A DNA stretch of 16,822 nucleotides from Bacteroidales bacterium (GTDB lineage: Bacteria; Bacteroidota; Bacteroidia; Bacteroidales; Muribaculaceae): NCBI GenBank assembly GCA_004557565.1, contig SFGS01000055.1:1-16822 (forward strand). The letters are read 5' to 3'. Below the pieces are notes generated by a model. It was not told where the DNA came from. It ran no database searches and worked only from the letters and a program-made list of their open reading frames with translations. Of this stretch, positions 1-7,520 are shown piece after piece. The stretch's first letter is position 1; every line of letters begins with the position of its first letter. The position numbers and the translations under genes were made by a program.

Positions 1-145
1 GGCGGACGTGAAGTATCACGTCCCTACCGGGTTTGGTTTTTCGCCGAAGGCGAGCGGTTTTTATCCTTTTGGCGATGCCACCGCCCTCGCTGGGGAGGGT
101 GGCGTTGGTGATGTGGTGTGGCTGATTCAAGCCTCAGCCTCAAAC
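1..145 (+). repeat. Dispersed REP-like repeat, copy 1
   Basis: This stretch matches 3993-4137 closely. It opens with a perfect hairpin (GGACGTGA at 4-11, loop AGTA, TCACGTCC at 16-23), followed by TCGCC-GAA-GGCGA and the string CCTTTTGGCGATGCC at 65-79. The two copies diverge just after GATTCAAGCCTC. The repeat probably begins before the window edge. A spurious reading frame runs through it, but its peptide only reflects the repeat. It is likely a non-coding intergenic repeat family; mobility and function are unknown. Confidence 0.75.
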
Positions 146-220
146 CACAAACCAAAGGGACGGTTCTTTTGGTTTGTATATGCCAAAGGCATACCAAAAG
201 AACCGTCCCTTTGGTTTGTG
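146..220. repeat. 28-bp perfect inverted repeat (long hairpin)
   Basis: Bases 146-173 are the exact reverse complement of 193-220, separated by 19 bases. The loop itself holds a small stem, ATGCC (180-184) against GGCAT (188-192). The structure sits directly after REP-like copy 1 and is absent from copy 2, so it looks like a separate inserted palindrome. It has no T-run on either side, which argues against a simple terminator. Confidence 0.85.
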
Positions 221-245
221 CAGGGGCAACTTGTATATCATTTCC

Positions 246-289
246 AAAAAAAAATCGGGACTGCCTGATGATGAGGCAATCCCGATTTT
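246..289 (-). terminator. Intrinsic terminator of ino1
   Basis: Bases 251-266 pair with 274-289 (one mismatch, seven-base loop) around a GC-rich core, TCGGG/CCCGA. On the minus strand the stem is followed by an uninterrupted T-run (A-run at 246-254 on the plus strand). It lies about 50 bases past the ino1 stop codon. Confidence 0.85.
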
Positions 290-341
290 CAAGTATTTAA
301 GGAAATGTATGTAAAATCTTACATTTTATGCGCGAGGAAGA

Positions 342-1649
342 TTAATCGATTTCTTCGTCAGCTTCGTAGCCACCCATTTCGCGGATAGCGTTCTTGAGCA
401 TTACGTACTGTTGGAAGAGGTGGTTTACAGGCACTTCGTCAACGGTGTAGTCGTGTTGTGGGCTCTTCAAGAAGAAGCTCAAGAAGCGTTGAGTGCCCCA
501 GCGGCCAGCACGGTGTGCGAGGTCGATGAGCAAGCAGAGGTCGAGGCAGAGAGGTGCTGCGAGGATAGAGTCGCGGCAGAGGAAGTTGATCTTAATCTGC
601 ATTGGATAGCCCATCCAACCGAAGATGTCGATGTTGTCCCAACCTTCCTTGTTGTCGTCGCGTGGTGGGTAGTAGTTGATACGCACCTTGTGGTAGTAGT
701 TGCTGTAGAGGTCTGGTTGTTCTTCACCCACGAGGATAGATTCGAGGGTAGAGAGCTTCGACACTTCCTTGGTGCGGAAGTTAGCTGGTTCGTCGAGCAC
801 GAGACCGTCGCGGTTACCGAGAATGTTGGTAGAGAACCAGCCGTTCAAGCCGAGCATACGAGTGCCGATGATTGGAGCGAAACCACTCTTAACCAAAGTT
901 TGGCCAGTCTTGAAGTCCTTACCTGCGATAGGCAATTTCTTAGCTTCTGCGAGTTCCCACATAGCTGGAATATCAACGGTGGTGTTAGGAGCACCCATCA
1001 CGAATGGGCAGTCTTCCATAAGTGCTGCATAAGCGTAGCACATAGATGGAGCCACGTGTTCCACATCGTTAGCCTTCATAGCTGCTTCGAGAGCTGCCAC
1101 TGTGCCGTGATACTTCATATCAGGAGCAACATAGATTTCTGTTGATGCAGCCCAAAGAACCACAACGCGTTCCACACCGCTTTCTTTCTTGAAGTTGCGG
1201 ATGTCTTCGCGGAGTTGTTCAACCATATCCCAGCGGTCTTTGCATTGCTTCACATTGTCACCGTCAAGGCGCTTTGCGTAGTTGTGGTCGAAAGCGGCCT
1301 TCATAGGTTTGATGGCGAGAAGCTCATCCTTCACTGGTTCGATATCTTTTTCTTTGAGCACATGTGCGTTGAGAGCACTTTCGTAAGCGTTAGCTGGATA
1401 TACGTCCCAAGCTGTGAACACGATATCGTTCAATGATGGCATCGACACGATTTCGTTATATTTCAGATATTTCTTGTTTTCGCCACGGCCAACACGAATC
1501 TTATCGTATTGAGTCATAGAACCTACTGGCTTGCCAAGACCCTTGCGAGTCATCAAAACGCCAGTCATGAAAGTGGTGCTCACTGCACCAAGGCCAACTA
1601 CCATGATACCAAGTTTACCAGTAGCTGGTTTTGCTGTTGCTGTTGCCAT
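342..1649 (-). CDS. ino1: myo-Inositol-1-phosphate synthase
   Basis: Converts glucose 6-phosphate to 1L-myo-inositol 1-phosphate using NAD+, in the cytoplasm; in gut Bacteroidales this feeds inositol phospholipids and sphingolipids. The 435-residue product is typical for the bacterial family. Visible motifs: the nucleotide-binding turn GLGAVSTT at 19-26, GKDFKTGQT at 243-251 (the conserved active-site lysine block), LGNRDG at 277-282, and DSILAAPLCLDL at 360-371. The ATG at 1649 is the only sensible start: an A/T-rich leader precedes it and a TAnnTTTG box lies about 75 bases upstream. The gene stands alone, with its own terminator at 246-289. No phosphatase or lipid transferase gene of the inositol-lipid pathway lies beside it in this window, so any pathway partners are elsewhere. 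Confidence 0.95.
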   Translation of the reverse strand: MATATAKPATGKLGIMVVGLGAVSTTFMTGVLMTRKGLGKPVGSMTQYDKIRVGRGENKKYLKYNEIVSMPSLNDIVFTAWDVYPANAYESALNAHVLKEKDIEPVKDELLAIKPMKAAFDHNYAKRLDGDNVKQCKDRWDMVEQLREDIRNFKKESGVERVVVLWAASTEIYVAPDMKYHGTVAALEAAMKANDVEHVAPSMCYAYAALMEDCPFVMGAPNTTVDIPAMWELAEAKKLPIAGKDFKTGQTLVKSGFAPIIGTRMLGLNGWFSTNILGNRDGLVLDEPANFRTKEVSKLSTLESILVGEEQPDLYSNYYHKVRINYYPPRDDNKEGWDNIDIFGWMGYPMQIKINFLCRDSILAAPLCLDLCLLIDLAHRAGRWGTQRFLSFFLKSPQHDYTVDEVPVNHLFQQYVMLKNAIREMGGYEADEEID

Positions 1650-1723
1650 AATAATTAATGTCTATTATAAAACGTTTATTTTCAATTTTTATTCAACTTT
1701 CGCTTCAAAAGTGGAAAGTCGTA

Positions 1724-1731
1724 CAAATGTA
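1724..1731 (-). promoter_or_regulatory. ino1 promoter, -7 box
   Basis: On the minus strand the sequence reads TACATTTG, matching the Bacteroidetes -7 consensus TAnnTTTG. It implies a leader of roughly 65-70 bases before the ino1 ATG. No convincing -33 TTTG is visible. Confidence 0.6.
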
Positions 1732-1741
1732 GTGCCTTTTT

Positions 1742-2001
1742 TTTGAACTGAAAAACTTATTAATGTGAATTTATAGTTAAGTATTGTTGAAAATACGCTT
1801 GTTTACATAATTTCTGTTAATGATGCTACCCCTGTGTGTTATTATGTTAATTTTTCATAATCGCACATCGGCTAAAAATCCCGATTTTCGCCAAAAATCA
1901 GCCCAAAATACCGAAATTTTCCCTCAAAAAACACTTTTTTACATTTATACCACTTTATTTCGCTTTTCGACCACACCCCCACAGTTCCTCCCCCACCTCA
2001 A
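1742..2001. other. A/T-rich spacer between ino1 and Rhs patch
   Basis: Apart from the ino1 promoter region I see no gene, hairpin terminator or clear plus-strand promoter here. Base composition changes near 2000-2010, from A/T-rich to the G/C-richer Rhs-like sequence. Confidence 0.5.
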
Positions 2002-2280
2002 GTGTGCCAGCCGGGGCTAACCATTAGAGGGCACTCAAAAAAGTGGACTTACGACGGAAAAAACGTGGCGAGGGTTGCGTATGTCGTGGATAATTCGCAA
2101 ATTTGCATAGAGCGGAACAATCGCACGCTCGGCACGCTCACTTCGGTTGACGCCGGGGGTAGTCGGGTGTGGAGTCTACTTGGCGAGGACGAGATGGGAC
2201 GCGCCTCCACTGTAGGGTTAGGCATAGCAGACGCTATGTGGGGAGATGATTTTTATGATTGGGTGGAGAAAGAATTTTAA
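2002..2280 (+). pseudogene. Rhs-family tail remnant 1
   Basis: A 92-codon open frame with no good start: the first candidate is a GTG with no ribosome site. Most of its length is not recognisable, but fragments such as WTYDGKN hint at a degraded YD-repeat core. Its last residues, GLGIADAMWGDDFYDW, are clearly related to the ending of the second Rhs remnant (GLGVADAIWGEQLYDW). Its TAA overlaps the ATG of the following membrane protein (TAATG), so the two would be translationally coupled. Most likely this is the severed 3' end of an Rhs/YD-repeat polymorphic toxin gene that was captured with its partner gene. A short genuine protein cannot be excluded. Confidence 0.55.
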
Positions 2281-2702
2281 TGGCAAACTTAAATACTAAT
2301 AATAAGATGTGTATTTTTGATTTATATTTTTATATATGGACTAAAGATAACGTTGCGCCAGAGGATAGGGGGATTTTTTTTGGCGGAGTAATTGGATATG
2401 GTTTTCCTCTTATGTTTGCTTTAATATTGATAAGCAAGGCTTACGAAGTATTCTTTCCTCAGTTATTTTTAACCTATGGCTATCCTCCCACTCATGTAAT
2501 GTTGTTGGGCATGGCCTTAGTATTGATACTCATATACTTTTATTATAAGCATAATGGTAGAGGCGAAAAGATAATGGACTATTATGATAAGACAAAAATC
2601 AACAAATGGTACTATATACTCCTGCTCCATATCGTTTATTTTGTTGCATACCTTTCTATATCCATATTGATATACTATGCATTGGAAAAAATAAGGAGAT
2701 AA
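2280..2702 (+). CDS. Three-helix membrane protein, candidate partner of Rhs tail 1
   Basis: Not a family I can name. The 140-residue product has an N-terminal segment with FDLYFYIW, then likely membrane helices at about 33-54, 73-92 and 112-135. A charged cytosolic-type linker lies between helices 2 and 3 (NGRGEKIMDYYDKTKINKWYY region, about 94-115). I place the start at 2280 because that ATG overlaps the preceding stop codon; an upstream in-frame ATG at 2259 would lie inside the Rhs tail. The protein is a paralogue of the one encoded at 2991-3394: both share the GxGEKI/GEQI...YY...TK.NKWYY linker. Position directly behind an Rhs tail suggests an immunity protein or tip-associated factor, but nothing in the sequence proves this. 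Confidence 0.75.
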   Translation: MANLNTNNKMCIFDLYFYIWTKDNVAPEDRGIFFGGVIGYGFPLMFALILISKAYEVFFPQLFLTYGYPPTHVMLLGMALVLILIYFYYKHNGRGEKIMDYYDKTKINKWYYILLLHIVYFVAYLSISILIYYALEKIRR

Positions 2703-2975
2703 CGAGACCGGCAACATGACACTGCGCACCGACAGCATATACGGCCACAGCGAGCCTTTCGGCTACGACGGCATGAACCGCCTCACCAGTGGCAGCGAGG
2801 ACAGCTACGCCTACTGCCTCAACAACCCACTGAAATTTATTGACCCATCGGGACTACAGTTCATTTACAGGAAACGAGAATACCTATTGTTGGACCTTTT
2901 GTTTCTGCTGGGCTTGGTGTGGCTGACGCCATTTGGGGTGAACAACTTTATGATTGGATTGATGATAATTTTTAA
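2695..2975 (+). pseudogene. Rhs-family tail remnant 2, rearranged and frameshifted
   Basis: From 2701 the frame reads NETGNMTLRTDS, then FGYDGMNRLTSG, then YAYCLNNPLKFIDPSGL. These are recognisable YD-repeat and Rhs core-end signatures, but the long stretch that normally separates YDGMNRL from the core end is missing, so an internal deletion is evident. After about 2850-2886 the homologous reading moves to another frame and continues as IPIVGPFVSAGLGVADAIWGEQLYDWIDDNF, ending at TAA 2973-2975; this matches the ending of remnant 1. The original frame instead runs on to a TGA at 2992-2994. The remnant starts within a few bases of the stop codon of the preceding membrane gene, as expected for tails exchanged by recombination. 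Confidence 0.8.
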
Positions 2976-2990
2976 CATGCGCTTACATTC

Positions 2991-3394
2991 ATGAGAATAA
3001 CGGATTTGATTTTTTATGCTTTCAGTAAAGCACGATTCCCTGAAAAAAAGGGAGTATTTTTGATGCTGTGATTTATGGTTTTTGCTTTCCTGTGGCATTG
3101 ACGGTTGCAACTGTAATCCGCTTTGCATGTAAGCTATGTTTGGAAAAAATCAACAAGGAGATTTTTGCCATATCAGTGGTGCTTATCAGCTTCCTAATCT
3201 TAATTATAATTTATTTGTACTTTAAACGAAGTGGAAAAGGGGAACAGATAATCAACTATTATGAACAAACAAAATATAATAAATGGTATTACACATTCAC
3301 CATCAATGTCATATTTATATTGTTATTTATTGTCCTTTTCTTATTTGCCAATCAGTTGGCTGACAAGTATCTCTACAGTTATTTAATGTTATGA
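2991..3394 (+). pseudogene. Three-helix membrane protein 2, frameshifted paralogue
   Basis: A reading frame from ATG 2991 gives MRITDLIFYAFSKARF and PEKKGVF, then stops at TGA 3069-3071. The homologous protein continues in another frame as FDAVIYGFCFPVALT through to TGA 3392-3394. Lined up with the 2280-2702 protein (RGIFFGGVIGYGFPL), the break falls in the run of five T at 3057-3061; six T would restore one continuous frame of about 134 residues. The intact part retains the linker GKGEQIINYYEQTKYNKWYY and two more membrane helices. It is therefore a broken gene, a phase-variable gene or a sequencing slip. A GTG at 3068 could in principle start a shorter protein. Confidence 0.8.
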
Positions 3395-3804
3395 AAGAAA
3401 ATCGTGCTCTGAAAATAGCTGATACATTATTTTGGATTTATTATGTAGCATCAAGCCATTTTTACGACCATAAGGACTCTTGCACCAGAGTATCCTGCAA
3501 GCAAATGAGCTGGTTTGCATGGGTTGGTCTTATGCCAATATTTGCGTTGCTATTTCATTTTGTAGTTCCATATTCAAAAAACTTCATACTGCCACTGGGT
3601 GTCGCATTGGGCTGTGGCGCAAACTTTGTTTGGCTTAAAGTTGAAAAATTCTACATCAAAAGAAGCAGAAGAATTTTACGGAGAAAAAAAATCACATCAA
3701 AAACGATAAAATGGACTTTTGCTTTGTCTTGTATCTTTCTGATTTTTAGCTACACATATATATGTGCCAGTGTAAGCATTGAGCTAATATCTTTGCCTGA
3801 CTAA
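3391..3804 (+). CDS. Third small membrane protein of the Rhs patch
   Basis: Not a recognised family. The 137-residue product has an N-terminal segment with ADTLFWIYY, then likely membrane helices at about 40-60, 66-88 and 108-130. A strongly basic linker lies between helices 2 and 3 (FYIKRSRRILRRKK). The ATG overlaps the previous stop codon (ATGA at 3391-3394), implying translational coupling. The layout (short N-terminal patch with an aromatic motif, three helices, charged linker with KW before helix 3) parallels the two membrane proteins upstream, so it may be a distant third member; the primary similarity is weak. No terminator is visible immediately after it. Confidence 0.65.
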   Translation: MKENRALKIADTLFWIYYVASSHFYDHKDSCTRVSCKQMSWFAWVGLMPIFALLFHFVVPYSKNFILPLGVALGCGANFVWLKVEKFYIKRSRRILRRKKITSKTIKWTFALSCIFLIFSYTYICASVSIELISLPD

Positions 3805-3810
3805 CTAATA

Positions 3811-3868
3811 TTCACGGTTCAGTGGAAAATTAGTGGGGCAATGATTATACTGTTGCCGAATCGTGAAT
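3811..3868. repeat. Imperfect inverted repeat after the membrane genes
   Basis: TTCACGGTTC at 3811-3820 pairs with GAATCGTGAA at 3858-3867 with one mismatch. It is not followed by a T-run, so I do not call it a terminator. The remaining sequence to about 3928 has no recognisable feature. Confidence 0.35.
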
Positions 3869-3928
3869 GGAATCAAAAACAAAAACATGAAAAAAGGTTG
3901 TATCAATCTCCTAAAACGATTTTTGATG

Positions 3929-3954
3929 GTAGGGACGCGATACTTCGCGTCCGC
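3929..3954 (-). repeat. Inverted partial copy of the REP-like repeat
   Basis: The segment contains a perfect 8-bp hairpin, GGACGCGA (3933-3940), loop TACT, TCGCGTCC (3945-3952). Read on the minus strand it matches the first 26 bases of REP-like copy 1 and copy 2 (GTGA changed to GCGA, with the paired change in the other arm). The compensating base changes keep the hairpin intact, which suggests the fold matters. It faces copy 2 about 40 bases away. Confidence 0.75.
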
Positions 3955-3992
3955 GCCAAATGACTGACATTCAATATGGTATCACTATTATG

Positions 3993-4190
3993 GGCGGACG
4001 TGAAGTATCACGTCCCTACTGGGTTGGTTTTTCGCCGAAGGCGAGCGGTTTTAATCCTTTTGGCGATGCCTCCGACCTCGCTTGGGAGGGCGGCGTTAGG
4101 GCGGTGGTGTGGCAGATTCAAGCCTCGGCTTGAAATCAGACATGCCGCAGCACTAACGACAGGTGCGAAGCACTGGCATCGCCAAAAGGC
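3993..4190 (+). repeat. Dispersed REP-like repeat, copy 2
   Basis: Bases 3993-4137 match window positions 1-145 with scattered changes. It carries the GGACGTGA/TCACGTCC hairpin (3996-4003 and 4008-4015) and the TCGCC-GAA-GGCGA hairpin. It also has a perfect 15-bp inverted repeat, CCTTTTGGCGATGCC (4056-4070) against GGCATCGCCAAAAGG (4175-4189), which would fold the element back on itself. The open frames through this region on both strands are by-products of the repeat. Confidence 0.75.
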
Positions 4191-4313
4191 TGTTTTTTTA
4201 TGTTTTTGTTTCAGTTCCTCCCAGTATTTATCCACTGAACCGTTTTTGTTTCTGTGCCCCCTGTATTTATAAAAAATCATGGTTTGCCACACATTAGAAA
4301 TAAAAGTTTTTCG

Positions 4314-4321
4314 TAACTTTG
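4314..4321 (+). promoter_or_regulatory. valS promoter, -7 box
   Basis: TAACTTTG matches the Bacteroidetes -7 consensus exactly. Transcription would begin a few bases downstream, leaving a leader of about 30 bases before the ATG at 4359. This rules out the in-frame TTG at 4326 as the start. Confidence 0.75.
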
Positions 4322-4358
4322 TAGTTTGAAAGAAAATATAATAATTCAGCTACTCAAT

Positions 4359-7052
4359 ATGAACACTTTAGCTACAAAGTACGACCCAAAAGAGGTTGAA
4401 GATAAATGGTACAAGTATTGGACAGACCACGACTTGTTTAAGTCTGTTCCCGATGAGCGTGAGCCATACACCATCGTGATTCCACCGCCAAACGTGACTG
4501 GCGTGCTGCACATGGGCCACATGCTCAACGAAACAATCCAAGACATTCTGGTGCGCCGCGCCCGCATGGAAGGCAAGAACGCGTGCTGGGTGCCTGGCAC
4601 CGACCACGCTTCTATCGCCACTGAGGCGAAGGTGGTGAACCGCCTGGCTCAGCAGGGCATTCGCAAGAGCGACCTTACACGCGACGAATTTTTGAAGCAC
4701 GCCTGGGACTGGACCCACGAGCACGGCGGCATCATCTTGAAGCAGCTCCGCCGTTTGGGCGCAAGCTGCGACTGGAGCCGCACTTCGTTCACCATGGACG
4801 AAAAGCGTAGCGAAAGCGTGATTAAGGTGTTCTGCGACCTCTACGACAAGGGACTCATCTACCGCGGATTGCGCATGGTGAACTGGGACCCTAAGGCTCA
4901 GACCGCATTGAGCAACGAAGAAGTGATTTACCGTGATGAGAAATCGAAACTCTATCACCTGAAATACTATCTTGCCGACCAAGAAAACGTCGACACCAGC
5001 GCCGAAGGCAACGTGGTGCACAAAGACGCTAAGGGCTACTTCGCCGTGGTGGCTACCACGCGCCCCGAAACCATCATGGGCGACACCGCCATGTGTATCA
5101 ACCCTAAAGACCCAAAGAACCAATGGTTGAAGGGCCACAAGGTGATTGTGCCTCTGGTGGGCCGCGTGATTCCTGTGATTGAGGACCGCTATGTGGACAT
5201 CGAGTTTGGTACGGGTTGCTTGAAGGTGACTCCTGCACACGACACCAACGACCACATGCTCGGCAAGACCCACAATCTCGAAACCATCGACATCTTCAAT
5301 GCCGACGGCACCATCTCTGATCAGTCGCCTCTGTATGTGGGCATGGACCGCATGGACTGCCGCAAGCAGATTGCGAAGGACTTAGATAGCGCCGGTCTGC
5401 TCGACCACGTGGAAGACTACGAAAACAAGGTGGGCTACTCCGAACGCAACAGCGACACTGCCGTGGAGCCTCGCCTGTGTATGCAGTGGTTCTTGAAGAT
5501 GCAGCACTTTGCCGACATCGCTCTCCCTCCTGTGATGGAAGACGCGCTGAAGTTCTACCCCGAAAAGTATAAGAACACTTATAAAAACTGGCTCGACAAC
5601 ATTCAGGACTGGTGCATCAGCCGCCAGCTATGGTGGGGCCACCGCATTCCTGCCTACTTCCTGCCTACCGCCGACGGTGCCGATGAGAAATACGTGGTGG
5701 CACCAACCCGTGAGGAAGCACTCGAAAAGGCTCGCAAGATAGAAGGCTACGAAAAAATCACCGCCGAGGAACTCAAGCACGACGAAGACGCGCTCGACAC
5801 TTGGTTCTCAAGCTGGCTGTGGCCTATCTCGCTGTTCGACGGCATCAACAACCCCGGCAACGAGGAAATCAAATACTACTACCCCACCGCCGACCTGGTG
5901 ACCGGTCCCGACATTATCTTCTTCTGGGTGGCTCGCATGATTATGGCTGGCTACGAATACATGGGCGAGATGCCATTCCGCCATGTGTATTTCACTGGTA
6001 TCGTGCGCGACAAGCTCGGCCGCAAGATGAGCAAGAGCCTCGGCAACTCGCCCGACCCAATCGAACTGATTGAGAAATACGGCGCCGACGGTGTGCGCAT
6101 GGGCTTGATGCTCGCAGCCCCTGCTGGCAACGACATCCTTTACGATGATGCGCTTTGCGAACAAGGCCGCAACTTCAACAATAAGATTTGGAACGCTTTC
6201 CGTCTGGTGAAGGGCTGGGAAGTGGCAGATATTGAGCAACCCGAACACAGCCGCCTGGCAGTGCAGTGGTTCGACAATGTGCTCCGCAGCACCGAGGCTG
6301 AGGTGAAGGACCTGTTCTCAAAATTCCGCCTCAACGAAGCCTTGATGGCTATCTACCGTCTGTTCTGGGAGGAGTTCTCTGCTTGGTATCTCGAAGCAGT
6401 GAAGCCTGCCTACCAGCAGCCTATCGACTGCGCCACTATGGACGCTACGCTCCGTTTCTTCGACAGTCTGCTCCGCTTGCTCCACCCATTCATGCCATTC
6501 ATCACCGAAGAGCTGTGGCAGCACATCGATGAGCGCAAAGATGGCGAGAGCATCATGTATGCGCCTATCAACCAAACTCCTGCCGATGCCGACACCGATT
6601 TGCTGAAGGCGATGGACGAGGCAAAAAGCATCATTTCTGGCGTGCGCAACGTGCGCTTGAGCAAGAACATTCCTCAAAAGCAGCCTATGAATCTGATGAT
6701 TGTGGGCAAATGGACCAATCCTTTCAAGAGCATCGTGGAAAAACTCGGCGGACTCGAAAGCATCACCGACGCTGACGCCAAAGACCCTGCAGCAGCAAGT
6801 TTCATGGTGGGCACCACTGAATACTGTGTGCCACTGGAAGGAGCCATCAATGTGGAAGAGGAAATCAAGAAGCTCCAAGCCGAACTCGACTACGCTATCG
6901 GCTTCTTGAAGAGCGTGGAGAAGAAGCTTAGCAACGAGCGTTTTGTTGCCAACGCCCCTGAGGCAGTGGTGGCAGCCGAGCGCAAGAAGCAAGCCGATGC
7001 CCAATCGAAAATCAAAACTCTCGAAGAAAGCATCGCCGCCCTCAAAAAATAA
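4359..7052 (+). CDS. valS: Valyl-tRNA synthetase
   Basis: Class I aminoacyl-tRNA synthetase that charges tRNA-Val with valine in the cytoplasm and edits mis-attached threonine. The product has 897 residues from the ATG at 4359, a normal length. The Rossmann catalytic core carries the HIGH-type motif (PPNVTGVLHMGH, HMGH at 51-54) and KMSKS at 556-560. The inserted editing domain shows TTRPETIMGDTA and GCLKVTPAHDTND. The anticodon-binding domain follows, and the C-terminal arm from about 830 is a lysine/glutamate-rich coiled coil of the tRNA-binding type. An upstream in-frame TTG at 4326 falls at the predicted transcription start, so I reject that extension. The gene is monocistronic, between its own promoter and the terminator at 7075-7112. 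Confidence 0.97.
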   Translation: MNTLATKYDPKEVEDKWYKYWTDHDLFKSVPDEREPYTIVIPPPNVTGVLHMGHMLNETIQDILVRRARMEGKNACWVPGTDHASIATEAKVVNRLAQQGIRKSDLTRDEFLKHAWDWTHEHGGIILKQLRRLGASCDWSRTSFTMDEKRSESVIKVFCDLYDKGLIYRGLRMVNWDPKAQTALSNEEVIYRDEKSKLYHLKYYLADQENVDTSAEGNVVHKDAKGYFAVVATTRPETIMGDTAMCINPKDPKNQWLKGHKVIVPLVGRVIPVIEDRYVDIEFGTGCLKVTPAHDTNDHMLGKTHNLETIDIFNADGTISDQSPLYVGMDRMDCRKQIAKDLDSAGLLDHVEDYENKVGYSERNSDTAVEPRLCMQWFLKMQHFADIALPPVMEDALKFYPEKYKNTYKNWLDNIQDWCISRQLWWGHRIPAYFLPTADGADEKYVVAPTREEALEKARKIEGYEKITAEELKHDEDALDTWFSSWLWPISLFDGINNPGNEEIKYYYPTADLVTGPDIIFFWVARMIMAGYEYMGEMPFRHVYFTGIVRDKLGRKMSKSLGNSPDPIELIEKYGADGVRMGLMLAAPAGNDILYDDALCEQGRNFNNKIWNAFRLVKGWEVADIEQPEHSRLAVQWFDNVLRSTEAEVKDLFSKFRLNEALMAIYRLFWEEFSAWYLEAVKPAYQQPIDCATMDATLRFFDSLLRLLHPFMPFITEELWQHIDERKDGESIMYAPINQTPADADTDLLKAMDEAKSIISGVRNVRLSKNIPQKQPMNLMIVGKWTNPFKSIVEKLGGLESITDADAKDPAAASFMVGTTEYCVPLEGAINVEEEIKKLQAELDYAIGFLKSVEKKLSNERFVANAPEAVVAAERKKQADAQSKIKTLEESIAALKK

Positions 7053-7074
7053 ACTCACACATCACCCATAACGC

Positions 7075-7112
7075 AAAGATAGCCGCCCCACCACAGGCGG
7101 CTATCTTTTTTT
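7075..7112 (+). terminator. Intrinsic terminator of valS
   Basis: A perfect 13-bp stem, 7075-7087 with 7096-7108, eight-base loop, core GCCGCC/GGCGGC, followed by a T-run. It lies 22 bases past the valS stop. Confidence 0.95.
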
Positions 7113-7140
7113 CCTCCCCCACACTTTATATGGGGCTAAA

Positions 7141-7296
7141 GCTCACACAGATCCCACTCTCACTGATTTTGCTTTTGATGATGTCAAATCTCACGGAGGT
7201 TGATGGAATGGTCGTGGGGCAGGGGCTTGGCTCACACAGATTCAACAAGATTCAACAAAAAGATTATTTGTGAAAATTTGTGCTAATTCGTGGCTG
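7141..7296 (+). repeat. Intergenic repeat, A-block copy 1
   Basis: Starts GCTCACACAGATCCCA and includes TTTTGATGATGTCAAATC, GGTCGTGGGGCA and a final TTTGTGAAAATTTGTGC. The same order of words occurs at 10861-11050 and, inverted, at 16403-16574. This copy lacks the iterated GAGTGCTC section. No reading frame is conserved, so it is taken as non-coding. Between it and the promoter at 7412 I see only A/T-rich sequence. Confidence 0.7.
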
Positions 7297-7411
7297 AAAA
7301 ATCCGTCATATCCGCCAAATCCGTGTTCGCCCCAAACAATTAATTGGGAAAAATGGGGGTGGTGGGGGAAAATTACACATTGATTATAATAGTTATACGG
7401 GAAAATATGAC

Positions 7412-7419
7412 TAACTTTG
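7412..7419 (+). promoter_or_regulatory. Promoter of the tyrosine kinase gene, -7 box
   Basis: TAACTTTG matches the Bacteroidetes -7 consensus. The implied leader is about 95 bases, A/T-rich, with no clear structure. No good -33 element is visible. Confidence 0.65.
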
Positions 7420-7520
7420 TGAGTTGTAAGGTGGATAAATGCCGAAAGTGCGTTTTAGTGCCTGTTTTTTGACATCAAAATAGATATTTCATTGCAATTA
7501 AATATATACAACTAAATAGT

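Noticed and set aside
8..268. Small open frame at the window start
   Set aside because: It runs through the REP-like repeat and the 28-bp palindrome, and the related frame in copy 2 is not preserved over its length.
411..1145. 244-codon plus-strand open frame inside ino1
   Set aside because: Antisense shadow of the conserved synthase, rich in Val/Glu/His with no motif.
3976..4292. Open frames on both strands over repeat copy 2
   Set aside because: Explained by the repeat; no ribosome site, no protein-like composition, and frames differ from copy 1.
4326..4358. Upstream TTG start for valS
   Set aside because: It falls at the expected transcription start just after TAACTTTG, and the added residues are not part of ValS.
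4368..5273. 301-codon minus-strand open frame
   Set aside because: Fully antisense to valS catalytic and editing domains; His/Val-rich shadow without motifs.
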